Source: Mycobacterium sp. JS623 (GTDB taxonomy: Bacteria > Actinomycetota > Actinomycetes > Mycobacteriales > Mycobacteriaceae). From it: 64,000 bases of DNA. Location of the stretch: assembly GCF_000328565.1 (NCBI RefSeq), contig NC_019966.1:1-64000 (forward strand). Reading direction: 5' to 3'. Below the pieces are notes generated by a model. It had not been told where the DNA came from. It saw nothing but the letters and a program-made list of their open reading frames with translations, and searched no databases. The translations under genes were made by a program, and so were the position numbers. Shown piece by piece: positions 55,830 through 63,654 of this stretch (the first letter of the stretch is position 1; every line of letters begins with the position of its first letter).

Positions 55830-56693
55830 ATGCCAGGAGTGCAGGATCGCGTCATCGTCGTCACCGGGGCCGGAGGCGGACTCGGCCGCGAGTATGCGTT
55901 GACGCTCGCCAAGGAGGGCGCCAGCGTCGTCGTCAATGACCTCGGCGGTTCTCGTGACGGCACCGGCGCCGGCCACAACATGGCCGACCAGGTGGTCAAG
56001 GAGATCAAGGACGCAGGCGGTCGCGCCGTTGCGAACTACGACTCCGTGGCCGAGGCCGAGGGCGCCGAGAACATCATCAAGACCGCGCTCGACGAGTTCG
56101 GCAAGGTCGACGGCGTGGTGAGCAACGCGGGCATCCTGCGCGACGGCACCTTCCACAAGATGGAGTTCGGGGCGTGGGACTCCGTGCTCAAGGTGCACCT
56201 GTACGGCGGTTACAACGTGATCCGAGCGGCGTGGCCGCACTTCCGCGAGCAGAGCTACGGCCGCGTCGTCGTCGCCACCTCGACCAGCGGCCTGTTCGGA
56301 AACTTCGGCCAGGCCAACTACAGCGCCGCCAAGCTCGGGCTCGTCGGCCTGATCAATACGCTGGCCCAGGAGGGTGCGAAGTACAACATCAAGACCAACG
56401 CGGTTGCGCCGATCGCCGCCACCCGGATGACCGAGGACATCCTTCCGAAGGAAGTTTTGGAGAAGCTGACGCCGGAATACGTGGCTCCCGTCGTCGCGTA
56501 CCTGTGCACCGAAGAGGTGCCCGAGACCGCGTCGATCTTCATCGTGGGCGGCGGCAAGGTACAGCGCGCGGCGCTGTTCCAGACAGACGGCGTCACATTC
56601 GATCACGTGCCCAGCGTCGACGAGGTCTCCGGCAAGTGGGGCGAGATCACCGACCTGTCCGGGGCGCAGCCGGCCGCGTTCAGCCTGCGCTGA
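55830..56693 (+). CDS. Short-chain dehydrogenase/reductase (HSD17B4-like, Rv0148-like)
   Basis: 287-aa SDR. Cofactor motif TGAGGGLGREYAL at 12-24, DLGGSRDGTG for dinucleotide choice, NAG at 99-101, and the catalytic Ser151/153, Tyr164 and Lys168 in TSTSGLFGNFGQANYSAAK. The pattern matches 3-hydroxyacyl-CoA dehydrogenase domains of peroxisomal multifunctional protein 2, suggesting a beta-oxidation-like step. It lacks the hydratase and sterol-carrier domains. Ribosome site GAAAGGAA precedes ATG 55830. Confidence 0.92.
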   Translation: MPGVQDRVIVVTGAGGGLGREYALTLAKEGASVVVNDLGGSRDGTGAGHNMADQVVKEIKDAGGRAVANYDSVAEAEGAENIIKTALDEFGKVDGVVSNAGILRDGTFHKMEFGAWDSVLKVHLYGGYNVIRAAWPHFREQSYGRVVVATSTSGLFGNFGQANYSAAKLGLVGLINTLAQEGAKYNIKTNAVAPIAATRMTEDILPKEVLEKLTPEYVAPVVAYLCTEEVPETASIFIVGGGKVQRAALFQTDGVTFDHVPSVDEVSGKWGEITDLSGAQPAAFSLR

Positions 56694-56703
56694 CCGGACA
56701 CGG

Positions 56704-57666
56704 ATGAAAGCGCTTGTCGCGCAGGAGCTTTCCGGCCCGACTGGACTGAAGTACGCTGACGTCGATGACGTCCGTGGCGACAATGTCGTCGTCATCGACG
56801 TCGGTGCTGCGGGGGTGAGCTTCCCCGATCTACTGCTGCTGCGCGGCGAGTATCAGCTTCGCCTCGAGCCGCCGTTCATCCCCGGCATGGAGGTCGCCGG
56901 GGTGGTTAGTTCGGCGCCGGATGGGTCTGACTTCAAACCGGGCCAACGGGTTACGACGCTGTCGATGCTGGGTGGCTGGGCTGAACAGGTCGCGGTGCCG
57001 GCGGAGAACCTCAAGCCGACGCCCGACGGCATCGACGACGCGGAAGCCGTTGCGCTGCTTGGCAATTACCAGACGATGTATTTCGCGCTGGCAAAGCGCG
57101 GCGCCCTGCGGCAGGGGGAGACGGTGCTGGTGCTCGGTTCGGGTGGCGGCATCGGGACCGCGTCTGTGCAGATCGCCAAGGCGCTTGGCGCGCGGGTCAT
57201 TGCGATGGTGCATCGCCCGGAAGCAATGGACTTTGTGAAGTCGCTTGGCGCCGACGTGGTTCTACCGCTGTCGGATGGCTGGCTGCAGGCGGTGAAGGAC
57301 GTGACCGACGGCCGTGGCGTCGACCTGGTGGTCGATCCCATTGGTGGCGATGCGTTCGACGACGCGATCCGGGCGCTGGACACCGAGGGCCGCTTGCTGG
57401 TTATCGGCTTTGCGGCAGGCGGCATTCCGACGGTCAAGGTCAACCGGCTGTTGTTGCGCAACATCAGCGTAGTCGGCGTCGGCTACGGTGAATTCGTCAA
57501 CCGCAAACCGGGAGCGCAGTCGCTGTTCGAGTACGGCGTCAACGAACTGGTCAAGGCGGGGCTGCGGCCGCCGCCACCGATCCGGTACCCGTTGGCCGAA
57601 GGCAGCGCCGCGTTGCAGAGCCTGGCCGACGGCGGGGTGCTCGGAAAGGTCGTGCTGGAGCCGTGA
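56704..57666 (+). CDS. NADPH:quinone oxidoreductase (zinc-independent MDR, Rv0149-like)
   Basis: 320-aa medium-chain dehydrogenase. The GroES-like N-terminal domain (VSFPDLLLLRGEYQLRLEPPFIPGMEVAGVV) lacks the zinc ligands of alcohol dehydrogenases. The nucleotide motif is VLVLGSGGGIGTASVQIAKALGA. DVVLPLSDGW and DLVVDPIGGDAFDDAIR complete the family pattern. Its stop codon is the first part of a four-copy 32-base repeat that links it to the HAD gene. Confidence 0.92.
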   Translation: MKALVAQELSGPTGLKYADVDDVRGDNVVVIDVGAAGVSFPDLLLLRGEYQLRLEPPFIPGMEVAGVVSSAPDGSDFKPGQRVTTLSMLGGWAEQVAVPAENLKPTPDGIDDAEAVALLGNYQTMYFALAKRGALRQGETVLVLGSGGGIGTASVQIAKALGARVIAMVHRPEAMDFVKSLGADVVLPLSDGWLQAVKDVTDGRGVDLVVDPIGGDAFDDAIRALDTEGRLLVIGFAAGGIPTVKVNRLLLRNISVVGVGYGEFVNRKPGAQSLFEYGVNELVKAGLRPPPPIRYPLAEGSAALQSLADGGVLGKVVLEP

Positions 57667-57794
57667 CGAGCGCTTGCGCGAGGAACAGTGGGCGATGACG
57701 AGCGCTTGCGCGAGGAACAGATGGCGATGACGAGCGCTTGCGCGAGGAACAGATGGCGATGACGAGCGCTTGCGCGAGGAACATCGGGCTATGA
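57663..57794 (+). repeat. MIRU-like array: four 32-bp units with chained 11-aa mini-ORFs
   Basis: Four near-identical 32-base units begin at 57664, 57696, 57728 and 57760, each TGACGAGCGCTTGCGCGAGG plus a variable end. Each encodes an 11-residue peptide: VTSACARNSGR, MTSACARNRWR twice, and MTSACARNIGL. Each mini-ORF overlaps the next by four bases. The first GTG overlaps the oxidoreductase TGA, and the last TGA overlaps the HAD ATG (57791). The GCGAGGAA in every unit is a purine-rich, ribosome-site-like sequence. Architecture matches MIRU-type coupling repeats. Confidence 0.85.
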
Positions 57795-58495
57795 GGGTGA
57801 AGGCGCTGGCGTTCGACGTCTTCGGGACGGTCGTCGACTGGCGCTCCAGCATCATCGGTGACCTCGAGCAGTTTGGCCAACGCCATGGGCTGCAACAGGA
57901 TTGGGCGACGTTCGCCGACCACTGGCGGGCCGGGTATGCCCCGGCGATGGACCGCGTGCGCCGCGGCGAACTGCCGTGGACCAGGATCGACGACCTGCAC
58001 CGGATGATTCTCGAGGAGCTGTTGGGTGCGGCCGGCGTCACGTCGATCTGCGTCGAGGACGTCGACGAGCTCAACCGCGCGTGGCATCGCCTTGACCCGT
58101 GGCCGGACAGCATCCCCGGGCTCACGCGATTGAAGGAAAAGTTCATCATCACAACGCTTTCCAACGGCAACATGTCGCTGCTGACCAACATGGCCAAGCG
58201 GGCCGGCCTGCCGTGGGACTGCGTCATCTCCGCCGAGCTGTTCCATCACTACAAGCCCGACCGCGAGGCCTACCTCGGCTGTGCCGATCTGCTCGGCATC
58301 GAGCCGGATGAGCTGATGCTTGTCGCAGCGCATCCCAGCGACCTGAGGGCGGCCCGCACCACCGGCGTCAAGACTGCGTACGTCCATCGGCCGCTTGAGC
58401 ACGGACCCGGGAGCAAACCGAACCGCGTCGAGCCCGACGAGTTCGATGTCGTCGCAGCCGATTTCGTCGACTTGGCCGAACAGCTCGGCGCGTGA
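57791..58495 (+). CDS. Haloacid dehalogenase type II-like HAD hydrolase
   Basis: 234-aa HAD protein. ATG 57791 is where homology begins (MRVKALAFDVFGTVVDWRSS), with nucleophile Asp9. The other HAD motifs are TTLSNGNMSLL (motif II), HYKPDREAYLGCADLLG (motif III Lys) and MLVAAHPSDLRAARTTGVKTAYV (motif IV). The motif order and DVFGTVVDW fit L-2-haloacid dehalogenases, but substrate cannot be assigned. Translationally linked to the quinone oxidoreductase through the mini-ORF array, and to the DUF456 gene by GTGA overlap. Confidence 0.88.
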   Translation: MRVKALAFDVFGTVVDWRSSIIGDLEQFGQRHGLQQDWATFADHWRAGYAPAMDRVRRGELPWTRIDDLHRMILEELLGAAGVTSICVEDVDELNRAWHRLDPWPDSIPGLTRLKEKFIITTLSNGNMSLLTNMAKRAGLPWDCVISAELFHHYKPDREAYLGCADLLGIEPDELMLVAAHPSDLRAARTTGVKTAYVHRPLEHGPGSKPNRVEPDEFDVVAADFVDLAEQLGA

Positions 58496-58977
58496 GTAGC
58501 AGCGGCATAGTCCTCGTCGCGCTCGTCATCTTCGTCGGGCTGGTGGGCATCGTCGTGCCGATGCTGCCGGGGACCCTGCTGGTGTTCGGGGCCGTCGCGG
58601 TGTGGGCGTTCGCCGAGCACAACGTCACCGCATGGGTGACGCTCGGAGTGGTCACCGCCCTGTTGGCCGTCTCGACGTTGATCAAGTACCTGTGGCCGAT
58701 GCGACGTATGCGGGCCGCCGAGGTGAGCACGTGGAGCCTGGTGGCGGGTGCCGTGCTCGGCATCGTCGGCTTCTTCGTAATTCCGGTGTTTGGCTTGGTG
58801 ATTGGCTTCGTGCTCGGAATCTATCTGGCCGAACTGGCTAAGCGGCACGATCAACGGGTGGCGTGGACATCGACCAAGCATGCGCTCAAGGGCGTCGCGC
58901 TGTCCGTCGGCGTTGAACTGTGCGGCGCGCTGCTCGCTACGGCTGCTTGGGTGGCGGGTGTTTATCTGACTCAGTAG
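58492..58977 (+). CDS. DUF456 integral membrane protein
   Basis: 161-aa protein with about five transmembrane segments, beginning SSSGIVLVALVIFVGLVGIVVPMLPG, the DUF456 signature (VGxVVPxLPG), followed by AEVSTWSLVAGAVLGIVGFFVIPVFGLVIGFVLGIYLAEL. GTG 58492 overlaps the HAD stop. Function is unknown. Its 3' end overlaps the convergent bfd gene by 41 bases. Confidence 0.87.
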   Translation: MSSSGIVLVALVIFVGLVGIVVPMLPGTLLVFGAVAVWAFAEHNVTAWVTLGVVTALLAVSTLIKYLWPMRRMRAAEVSTWSLVAGAVLGIVGFFVIPVFGLVIGFVLGIYLAELAKRHDQRVAWTSTKHALKGVALSVGVELCGALLATAAWVAGVYLTQ

Positions 58978-59128
58978 CGGCGATGATCGCGCGCACGGTC
59001 CGACGGCAGCGGCCGCATTCCGAACCTGCGCCGCATGCTTCGGCTACTTCTTTGGACGTTGTCGCGCCCGCGGCCACGGCCCGGCCGATGGTGTCGCTGG
59101 TGACTCCGAGACACAGGCACACGTACAT
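58937..59128 (-). CDS. bfd: Bacterioferritin-associated ferredoxin-like [2Fe-2S] protein
   Basis: 63-aa protein. ATG 59128 (MYVCLCLGVTSDTIGRAV) is chosen. Four cysteines in CLC near the N-terminus and CGAGSECGRC further on give the Bfd/BFD-like [2Fe-2S] arrangement (C-x-C ... C-x2-C). Bfd releases iron from bacterioferritin. The start overlaps the stop of the upstream hypothetical gene by one base. The C-terminal tail overlaps the convergent DUF456 gene. Confidence 0.88.
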   Translation of the reverse strand: MYVCLCLGVTSDTIGRAVAAGATTSKEVAEACGAGSECGRCRRTVRAIIAATESDKHPPPKQP

Positions 59129-59745
59129 CAGGACTCGATGCGCATCCTGTGCGCCAACCTGCCGATGAACAGCGGAGGATAGGCGCCGACGCCGGCGTTG
59201 GAAAACCATTCGGCCGCAATATCGGGCCGCTCCAGCCAACGCCGCGCGCTTTCCTCGTCGGCGAGTTCGTGCAGGAACATGATTTCATCAGGATCATCGA
59301 AGGCCTCGAACATCCTCATTCGGCGAATTCCCGCTTTCGAAAACAGATCTCGGGTTTCCTGAACGTGGCGTCGAAAGGTACCGGGATCCTCCACGCACAT
59401 GACACCGGCAACGATGATGCCTGGCGGAGCGGCAGGGTCGTCGACGAAATCGAACCGTTCGATCATCTCGCCGGCGAATACCGCGGGCAGATCTTCGACA
59501 CCCACCGCGTCGAACCACTCGAAGAATGCGCGGGATCGCAACAGTTCGACGACCGGTTCGCGGGTTTGCAGCGCGATCGTCACCAGCACCCGCTCGGGGT
59601 CGGTGGTGGAGGTGTAGACGAACACGTGGTGCGCCCCGAGCGCGGCGAGGCCGTCGCGGCGCCGCTGCAGCAGCGGCCACACGCGGCTGGGGTCCGGCAC
59701 GCGGTAGTCGGTGGTCAGCACGAGCGAATGCGTTTCGGGAATCAT
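59128..59745 (-). CDS. Conserved-looking protein of unknown function upstream of bfd
   Basis: 205-aa protein, ATG 59745 (MIPETHSLVLTTDYRVPDPSRVWPLLQRRRDGLAALGAHHV), no strong ribosome site. The sequence alternates short beta-strand-like and amphipathic helical stretches twice (GAHHVFVYTSTTDPERVLVTIALQTREPVVELLRSRAFFEWF and RMRMFEAFDDPDEIMFLHELADEESARRWLERPDIAAEWF), which resembles two ferredoxin-like (dimeric alpha/beta-barrel, monooxygenase-type) repeats. That fold is a guess. Coupled to bfd (TGATG), which suggests a redox or heme/iron-related job. Confidence 0.65.
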   Translation of the reverse strand: MIPETHSLVLTTDYRVPDPSRVWPLLQRRRDGLAALGAHHVFVYTSTTDPERVLVTIALQTREPVVELLRSRAFFEWFDAVGVEDLPAVFAGEMIERFDFVDDPAAPPGIIVAGVMCVEDPGTFRRHVQETRDLFSKAGIRRMRMFEAFDDPDEIMFLHELADEESARRWLERPDIAAEWFSNAGVGAYPPLFIGRLAHRMRIES

Positions 59746-59797
59746 CGTCGGCAAGGACGCTACCGCGCAGCCTGGAAAGGCACTTTCAATTCGGGAG

Positions 59798-60595
59798 CTA
59801 TCCCAGAAGCGCCGTGCGCACCCGCGCAAGGTCGATCGGGGGAACGTCTGCCGCCTCGAGGTAGCCCTGCAGCGATCCGTAGTTCTGCTCGATCGACCGG
59901 CGCGAGGCGGCCAGGTAGTCCTCCTGCACCCCGAGCACCGCGTCGGTCAGCCTCGCCTCGGCGAACGTCACCTCTTCCGCCGTATCCGTGCGGTCGCGAA
60001 TCGATGCCAGGATCTGCTCCCGCAACCGCGGCACCGCGTCGTTGCTGCGCAGAAAATCGGCGACGACGGCGTCGCGGTCGACACCGACGGCATCGAGCAC
60101 GGTCGCCACCGTGAAGCCGGTTCTGTCCTTGCCCGCGAAGCAATGCGCGATCACCGGTCGCTCGTCGGCGAGCAGCGAAATGACTTGCCGCACAGCGCGT
60201 TGCGCACCGCTGAGCGTCGGGAAGCGCAGATACTCCTCGGTCATGAATCGGCGCGCGGCCACCGCGATGTCTTCGTCGTCGGGCTTCTCGCCCATCATCC
60301 TCTGGAACGCGGCCTCGTGCGGCGCCTCGCCGTCGACCGCGGACACTTCGTGGAAGTGCAGCAGATGCACCTCGACTCCGCTCGGCACCAGTCCTGGGCC
60401 GTGACGTTCCACCTCGCGGGCCGAGCGCAGGTCGGCGACATCGGTGATGCCCAACCGGCGGATGGCCTCGCGGCCCGAGTCGTCGAGATGGCTCAGCTCG
60501 CTGGAGCGAAAGAACCGCCCCGGTCGCACACCGGTTTCCTCGGCAACATCACGAAAGTTCCACGCCCCCGACAGTTCCCCGGTGCCGACCGCCAC
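59798..60595 (-). CDS. ptpB: Tyrosine/lipid phosphatase PtpB-like (Rv0153c-like)
   Basis: 265-aa phosphatase. The P-loop HCFAGKDRTG occupies residues 151-160 with nucleophile Cys152. N-terminal GAWNFRDVAEETGVRPGRFFRSSELS and DVADLRSAREVERHGPGL are typical of the PtpB/LipA triple-specificity family. Long helices follow the P-loop, as in the lid region of mycobacterial PtpB. The GTG start overlaps the fadE2 stop (TAGTG). In pathogenic species PtpB is secreted; no classical signal is visible here, and in this organism the role is likely housekeeping. Confidence 0.92.
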   Translation of the reverse strand: MAVGTGELSGAWNFRDVAEETGVRPGRFFRSSELSHLDDSGREAIRRLGITDVADLRSAREVERHGPGLVPSGVEVHLLHFHEVSAVDGEAPHEAAFQRMMGEKPDDEDIAVAARRFMTEEYLRFPTLSGAQRAVRQVISLLADERPVIAHCFAGKDRTGFTVATVLDAVGVDRDAVVADFLRSNDAVPRLREQILASIRDRTDTAEEVTFAEARLTDAVLGVQEDYLAASRRSIEQNYGSLQGYLEAADVPPIDLARVRTALLG

Positions 60596-61836
60596 TAGCC
60601 CGTCACCGCCGCAGCGAAGGCGCTCTTTTCGCGGCCGAGTTCATTGCGGGCGATCGTGCGCATGTGCACCTCGTCGGGACCGTCGAACAGCCGCATCGCG
60701 CGATGCCAGCCGTAGAGCCGGGCCAGCACGGTGTCGTCACTGATGCCCGCCGCGCCGTGCACCTGGATCGCCCGGTCGATCACGTTGCACGCCATCTGCG
60801 GCGCGACAGCCTTGATCATCGCGACTTGTTGCTGAGCATCCTTGCTTCTGTTGCCGTGCTGATCGATGGTCCACGCCGCCTTGTGACACAGCAGCCGGGC
60901 CTGGTCGATCTCGTTGCGCGACAACGCAACCTGCTGTTGCACCACGCCCTGCTCGGCCAACGGCTTACCGAACGCGATGCGGTTGTTGACGCGGTCGATC
61001 ATCAGTGCCATGGCCCTCTCGGCCACCCCAATGGCGCGCATGCAGTGGTGGATGCGGCCCGGCCCCAGTCTGGCCTGTGCGATCGCAAACCCACCGCCTT
61101 CCTCACCGAGCAGGTTGGCCACCGGCACCCGCACGTTGTCGAAGCTGATCTCGCAGTGCCCGTGCTGGTCCTGCCAGCCGAACACCGGAAGCGACCGCTC
61201 GATCGAGACGCCGGGGGTGTCGACCGGCACCAGGATCATCGACTGCTGCTGGTGGCTCGCTGCATCCGGATTAGTGCGGCCCATCACGATCAGGATCTTG
61301 CAGCGCGGGTCGGCTGCCCCCGAGATCCACCACTTGCGCCCGTTGATGACGTAGTCCCCAGAGCCGGAGTCGTCGCGCTCAATAGTTGTTTGGATGTTGC
61401 GCGCGTCGCTCGACGCCACCGCGGGCTCGGTCATCGCGAACGCGCTGCGTATCTCACCGTTCAGCAGCGGCTCGAGCCACTGCTTGCTCTGCTGCTCGGT
61501 GGCGAACAGATGCAGCGTCTCCATGTTGCCGGTGTCGGGCGCGGCACAGTTGGTTGCCTCGGGCGCAAGCTCCATGCTCCAGCCGGTCAGCTCCGCCAGC
61601 GGGGCGTACTCCAGGTTGGTCAGGCCCGAGACGGCGGGCAGAAACAGGTTCCACAGCCCGCGGTCCTTGGCCAGCTTCTTCAGGTCCTCGACCACGGGGG
61701 GCACGGTGTGGTCGTCGCGCCCCTTCTCCTCGCGATACCGGTCGTAATCGGCTTCGGCGGGGAACACGTGCTCGACCATGAAGTCGCTGAGCCGGTCGTA
61801 GTAGTCCTGCCCCTTGGCCGACATCGCGAAGTCCAT
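60595..61836 (-). CDS. fadE2: Acyl-CoA dehydrogenase FadE2-like
   Basis: 413-aa flavoenzyme for alpha,beta-desaturation of acyl-CoA. ATG 61836 (MDFAMSAKGQDYYDRLSDF) is chosen; the longer open frame to 62055 runs through the opposite gene. FAD/substrate motifs are FAMTEPAVASSDARNI and YVINGRKWWISGA, with GPGRIHHCMRAIGVAERA and AIQVHGAAGISDDTVLARLY. The acidic residue in FDGPDEVHMRTIA lies at the usual position of the ACAD10/11-like subgroup. Operon with ptpB, as in Rv0154c-Rv0153c. Confidence 0.94.
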   Translation of the reverse strand: MDFAMSAKGQDYYDRLSDFMVEHVFPAEADYDRYREEKGRDDHTVPPVVEDLKKLAKDRGLWNLFLPAVSGLTNLEYAPLAELTGWSMELAPEATNCAAPDTGNMETLHLFATEQQSKQWLEPLLNGEIRSAFAMTEPAVASSDARNIQTTIERDDSGSGDYVINGRKWWISGAADPRCKILIVMGRTNPDAASHQQQSMILVPVDTPGVSIERSLPVFGWQDQHGHCEISFDNVRVPVANLLGEEGGGFAIAQARLGPGRIHHCMRAIGVAERAMALMIDRVNNRIAFGKPLAEQGVVQQQVALSRNEIDQARLLCHKAAWTIDQHGNRSKDAQQQVAMIKAVAPQMACNVIDRAIQVHGAAGISDDTVLARLYGWHRAMRLFDGPDEVHMRTIARNELGREKSAFAAAVTG

Positions 61837-61902
61837 GCCTGCACGATATGACACCTGTCGAGCGAGGGGATCACGGCAGTGGGTGGGGCGTAGAAACAAG
61901 AC

Positions 61903-62364
61903 ATGACCGAGAGCCGACCGCCATTCCCACCGTTCACCGTCGAGACCGCACGGCAGAAGGTGCAGGCCGCCGAAAACGCATGGAACACCCGCGACCCGGA
62001 GAAAGTCAGCCTGGCCTACACCGTCGACTCTCAGTGGCGAAACCGCGACGAGCACGTGGTGGGACGGCAGCAGATCGTCGCGCTTCTCACCCGCAAGTGG
62101 GAGCGCGAACTCGACTACGTCCTGCGCAAGAGCCTGTGGGGTTTTCGGGAGAACCGGATGGCGGTGCGCTTTCAGTACGAGAGCCGCGACGCCACCGGGC
62201 AGTGGTATCGCAGCTACGGCAACGAGTTGTGGGAGTTCACCCCGGAGGGCCTGATGGCGCGGCGGGAGGCCAGTATCAACGACGTGAAGATCGACGAGTC
62301 CGAGCGCCGCTACTTCGGCCCGCGGCCGGAGTCGGAGTACGGCCTCGACATCCCGTTATGGTGA
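61903..62364 (+). CDS. DUF1348 (NTF2-like) protein
   Basis: 153-aa NTF2-like fold protein: [46 protein letters not shown], visible in [17 protein letters not shown] and DSQWRNRD, then FLTRKW-like [21 protein letters not shown] and [12 protein letters not shown], and ending [18 protein letters not shown]. This is the complete DUF1348 family pattern (about 150 residues). Function is unknown, possibly a small-molecule binding or isomerase-like protein. Divergent from fadE2 (66-base gap); overlaps the histidine kinase stop by nine bases. Confidence 0.9.
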   Translation: MTESRPPFPPFTVETARQKVQAAENAWNTRDPEKVSLAYTVDSQWRNRDEHVVGRQQIVALLTRKWERELDYVLRKSLWGFRENRMAVRFQYESRDATGQWYRSYGNELWEFTPEGLMARREASINDVKIDESERRYFGPRPESEYGLDIPLW

Positions 62365-63654
62365 GCCGACGGCAAGCCCACCAGCTTCCGACTCGCTGTC
62401 GCTCATCCGTTTTCCTAGCGGAATCGCAATCGTGATCTCGGTACCGGGCGATGTAGGGCGCACGTCGCATCGGCCCCCGGCCGCCAACGCCTTCGCGCGG
62501 ATCGACTCCAGGCCGATGTGACCCGCTCGGGCCTTCTCGGCCATCACGGCTCGCGAGATCCCCACCCCGTCGTCCGCGACGCGCAGCGAACCCAGCCCGT
62601 CATCGCGTTCCAGGTCGATCCAGACATGTTCGGCGCGGGCATGCTTGACGACGTTGGTCAGCGTCTCGCGCGCGGCGCTGTAGAGCACATAGTCGGCATC
62701 GGTACGCACCCCATCCGGCCACGAACGCGCGTCCAGCTCGACGACAAGGCCGGTACGGGAAGTCAGGCTGTCGGTGAGTGCAGACAGCGCCGCTCTGAGA
62801 CCCATCCGCGCCAGCACGTCCGGATGCAGCTCGCGGACTGCGTCGCGCAGCAACTGAGAGCATTCGACAAGGGCCACGTCGACTCGGTCCGCGGCAGCCA
62901 TCGAGCCGTCCCGCACGTCCTCCATGTCTTGGCGAGCGACGAGCACGCACTGAAGCGCGCCATCGTGAAGCCGCTCGGAAATCGACTGCCGCTCATACTT
63001 TTCCACTCCGAGCAGATCCTGCAGTAACTGCCTTCGCTGCCGTGCCAGGTCGGCGATCGTGTCAACCTTCCAGCGTTGAATAAGCGACAAGAGGACGGAG
63101 CCGCCTGCCAGCCCGACCAACACCAACGTGCTCAGCACGATCGATGCCCAAGGCTCGTGGTTGGCGGTCTTGGTTATCCAGCAGGTGGCTACGAACGCGG
63201 CAGTGGTGGGCATCGCCACCAGTCCGCTGATGACCGGGTCCAATTGGGCCGCCGCAATCAACGGGATCAGGAAGAAGCCGATCCTCATCACGTCTGAGGT
63301 CCACTCGTCGGGTGACGTCAGGCCGGTCAACACCGAAAGCACGGATACAGCGGCGACGTCGCACGCGAGCACCAGCAGTGTCACGATCGTTCTGCTCACG
63401 GCGACCGTGCGTGCCGCCGGCCGCAGTGCCCAGAAGCCCCAGCAAGCTACGACCACTGCGTACGCTGCCAGCACGGCTGCGCAGGTTCCCAGCTGTGCGC
63501 GGGGTGGCTCGACTATCAGAGTGGCAGCGGCGAACAGGGTCAGCACAGCGCGCAATGCGGATTGCAATACGCTGCTCAGGTAGAGAAACCGCCGGGATTC
63601 CTGCGGAAACTGCTGCGCCACAGAATCATTGGTGTCACCCTCACGTCCGGGCAT
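62356..63654 (-). CDS. NarL-type sensor histidine kinase
   Basis: 432-aa membrane kinase. The N-terminal half has about six transmembrane helices (roughly 35-195). The HisKA_3 dimerisation/phosphoacceptor segment has His230 in [20 protein letters not shown], and the HATPase domain has [19 protein letters not shown] (N-box), RVADDGVGI (G1) and [19 protein letters not shown] (G2). No response-regulator gene adjoins it within the window, so it may be an orphan or its partner lies elsewhere. Its start overlaps the next gene by 14 bases. Confidence 0.92.
   Translation of the reverse strand: MPGREGDTNDSVAQQFPQESRRFLYLSSVLQSALRAVLTLFAAATLIVEPPRAQLGTCAAVLAAYAVVVACWGFWALRPAARTVAVSRTIVTLLVLACDVAAVSVLSVLTGLTSPDEWTSDVMRIGFFLIPLIAAAQLDPVISGLVAMPTTAAFVATCWITKTANHEPWASIVLSTLVLVGLAGGSVLLSLIQRWKVDTIADLARQRRQLLQDLLGVEKYERQSISERLHDGALQCVLVARQDMEDVRDGSMAAADRVDVALVECSQLLRDAVRELHPDVLARMGLRAALSALTDSLTSRTGLVVELDARSWPDGVRTDADYVLYSAARETLTNVVKHARAEHVWIDLERDDGLGSLRVADDGVGISRAVMAEKARAGHIGLESIRAKALAAGGRCDVRPTSPGTEITIAIPLGKRMSDSESEAGGLAVGSP

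Noticed and set aside
54414-56795. 793-codon open frame on the minus strand opposite the aldehyde dehydrogenase and SDR genes
   Set aside because: It is a GC-driven shadow of well-recognised plus-strand genes, has no ribosome site or domain pattern, and its composition is that expected from antisense high-GC coding sequence.
57664-57791. Possible CRISPR array
   Set aside because: The 32-base units are directly adjacent with no unique spacers, lie between coupled genes and there are no cas genes.
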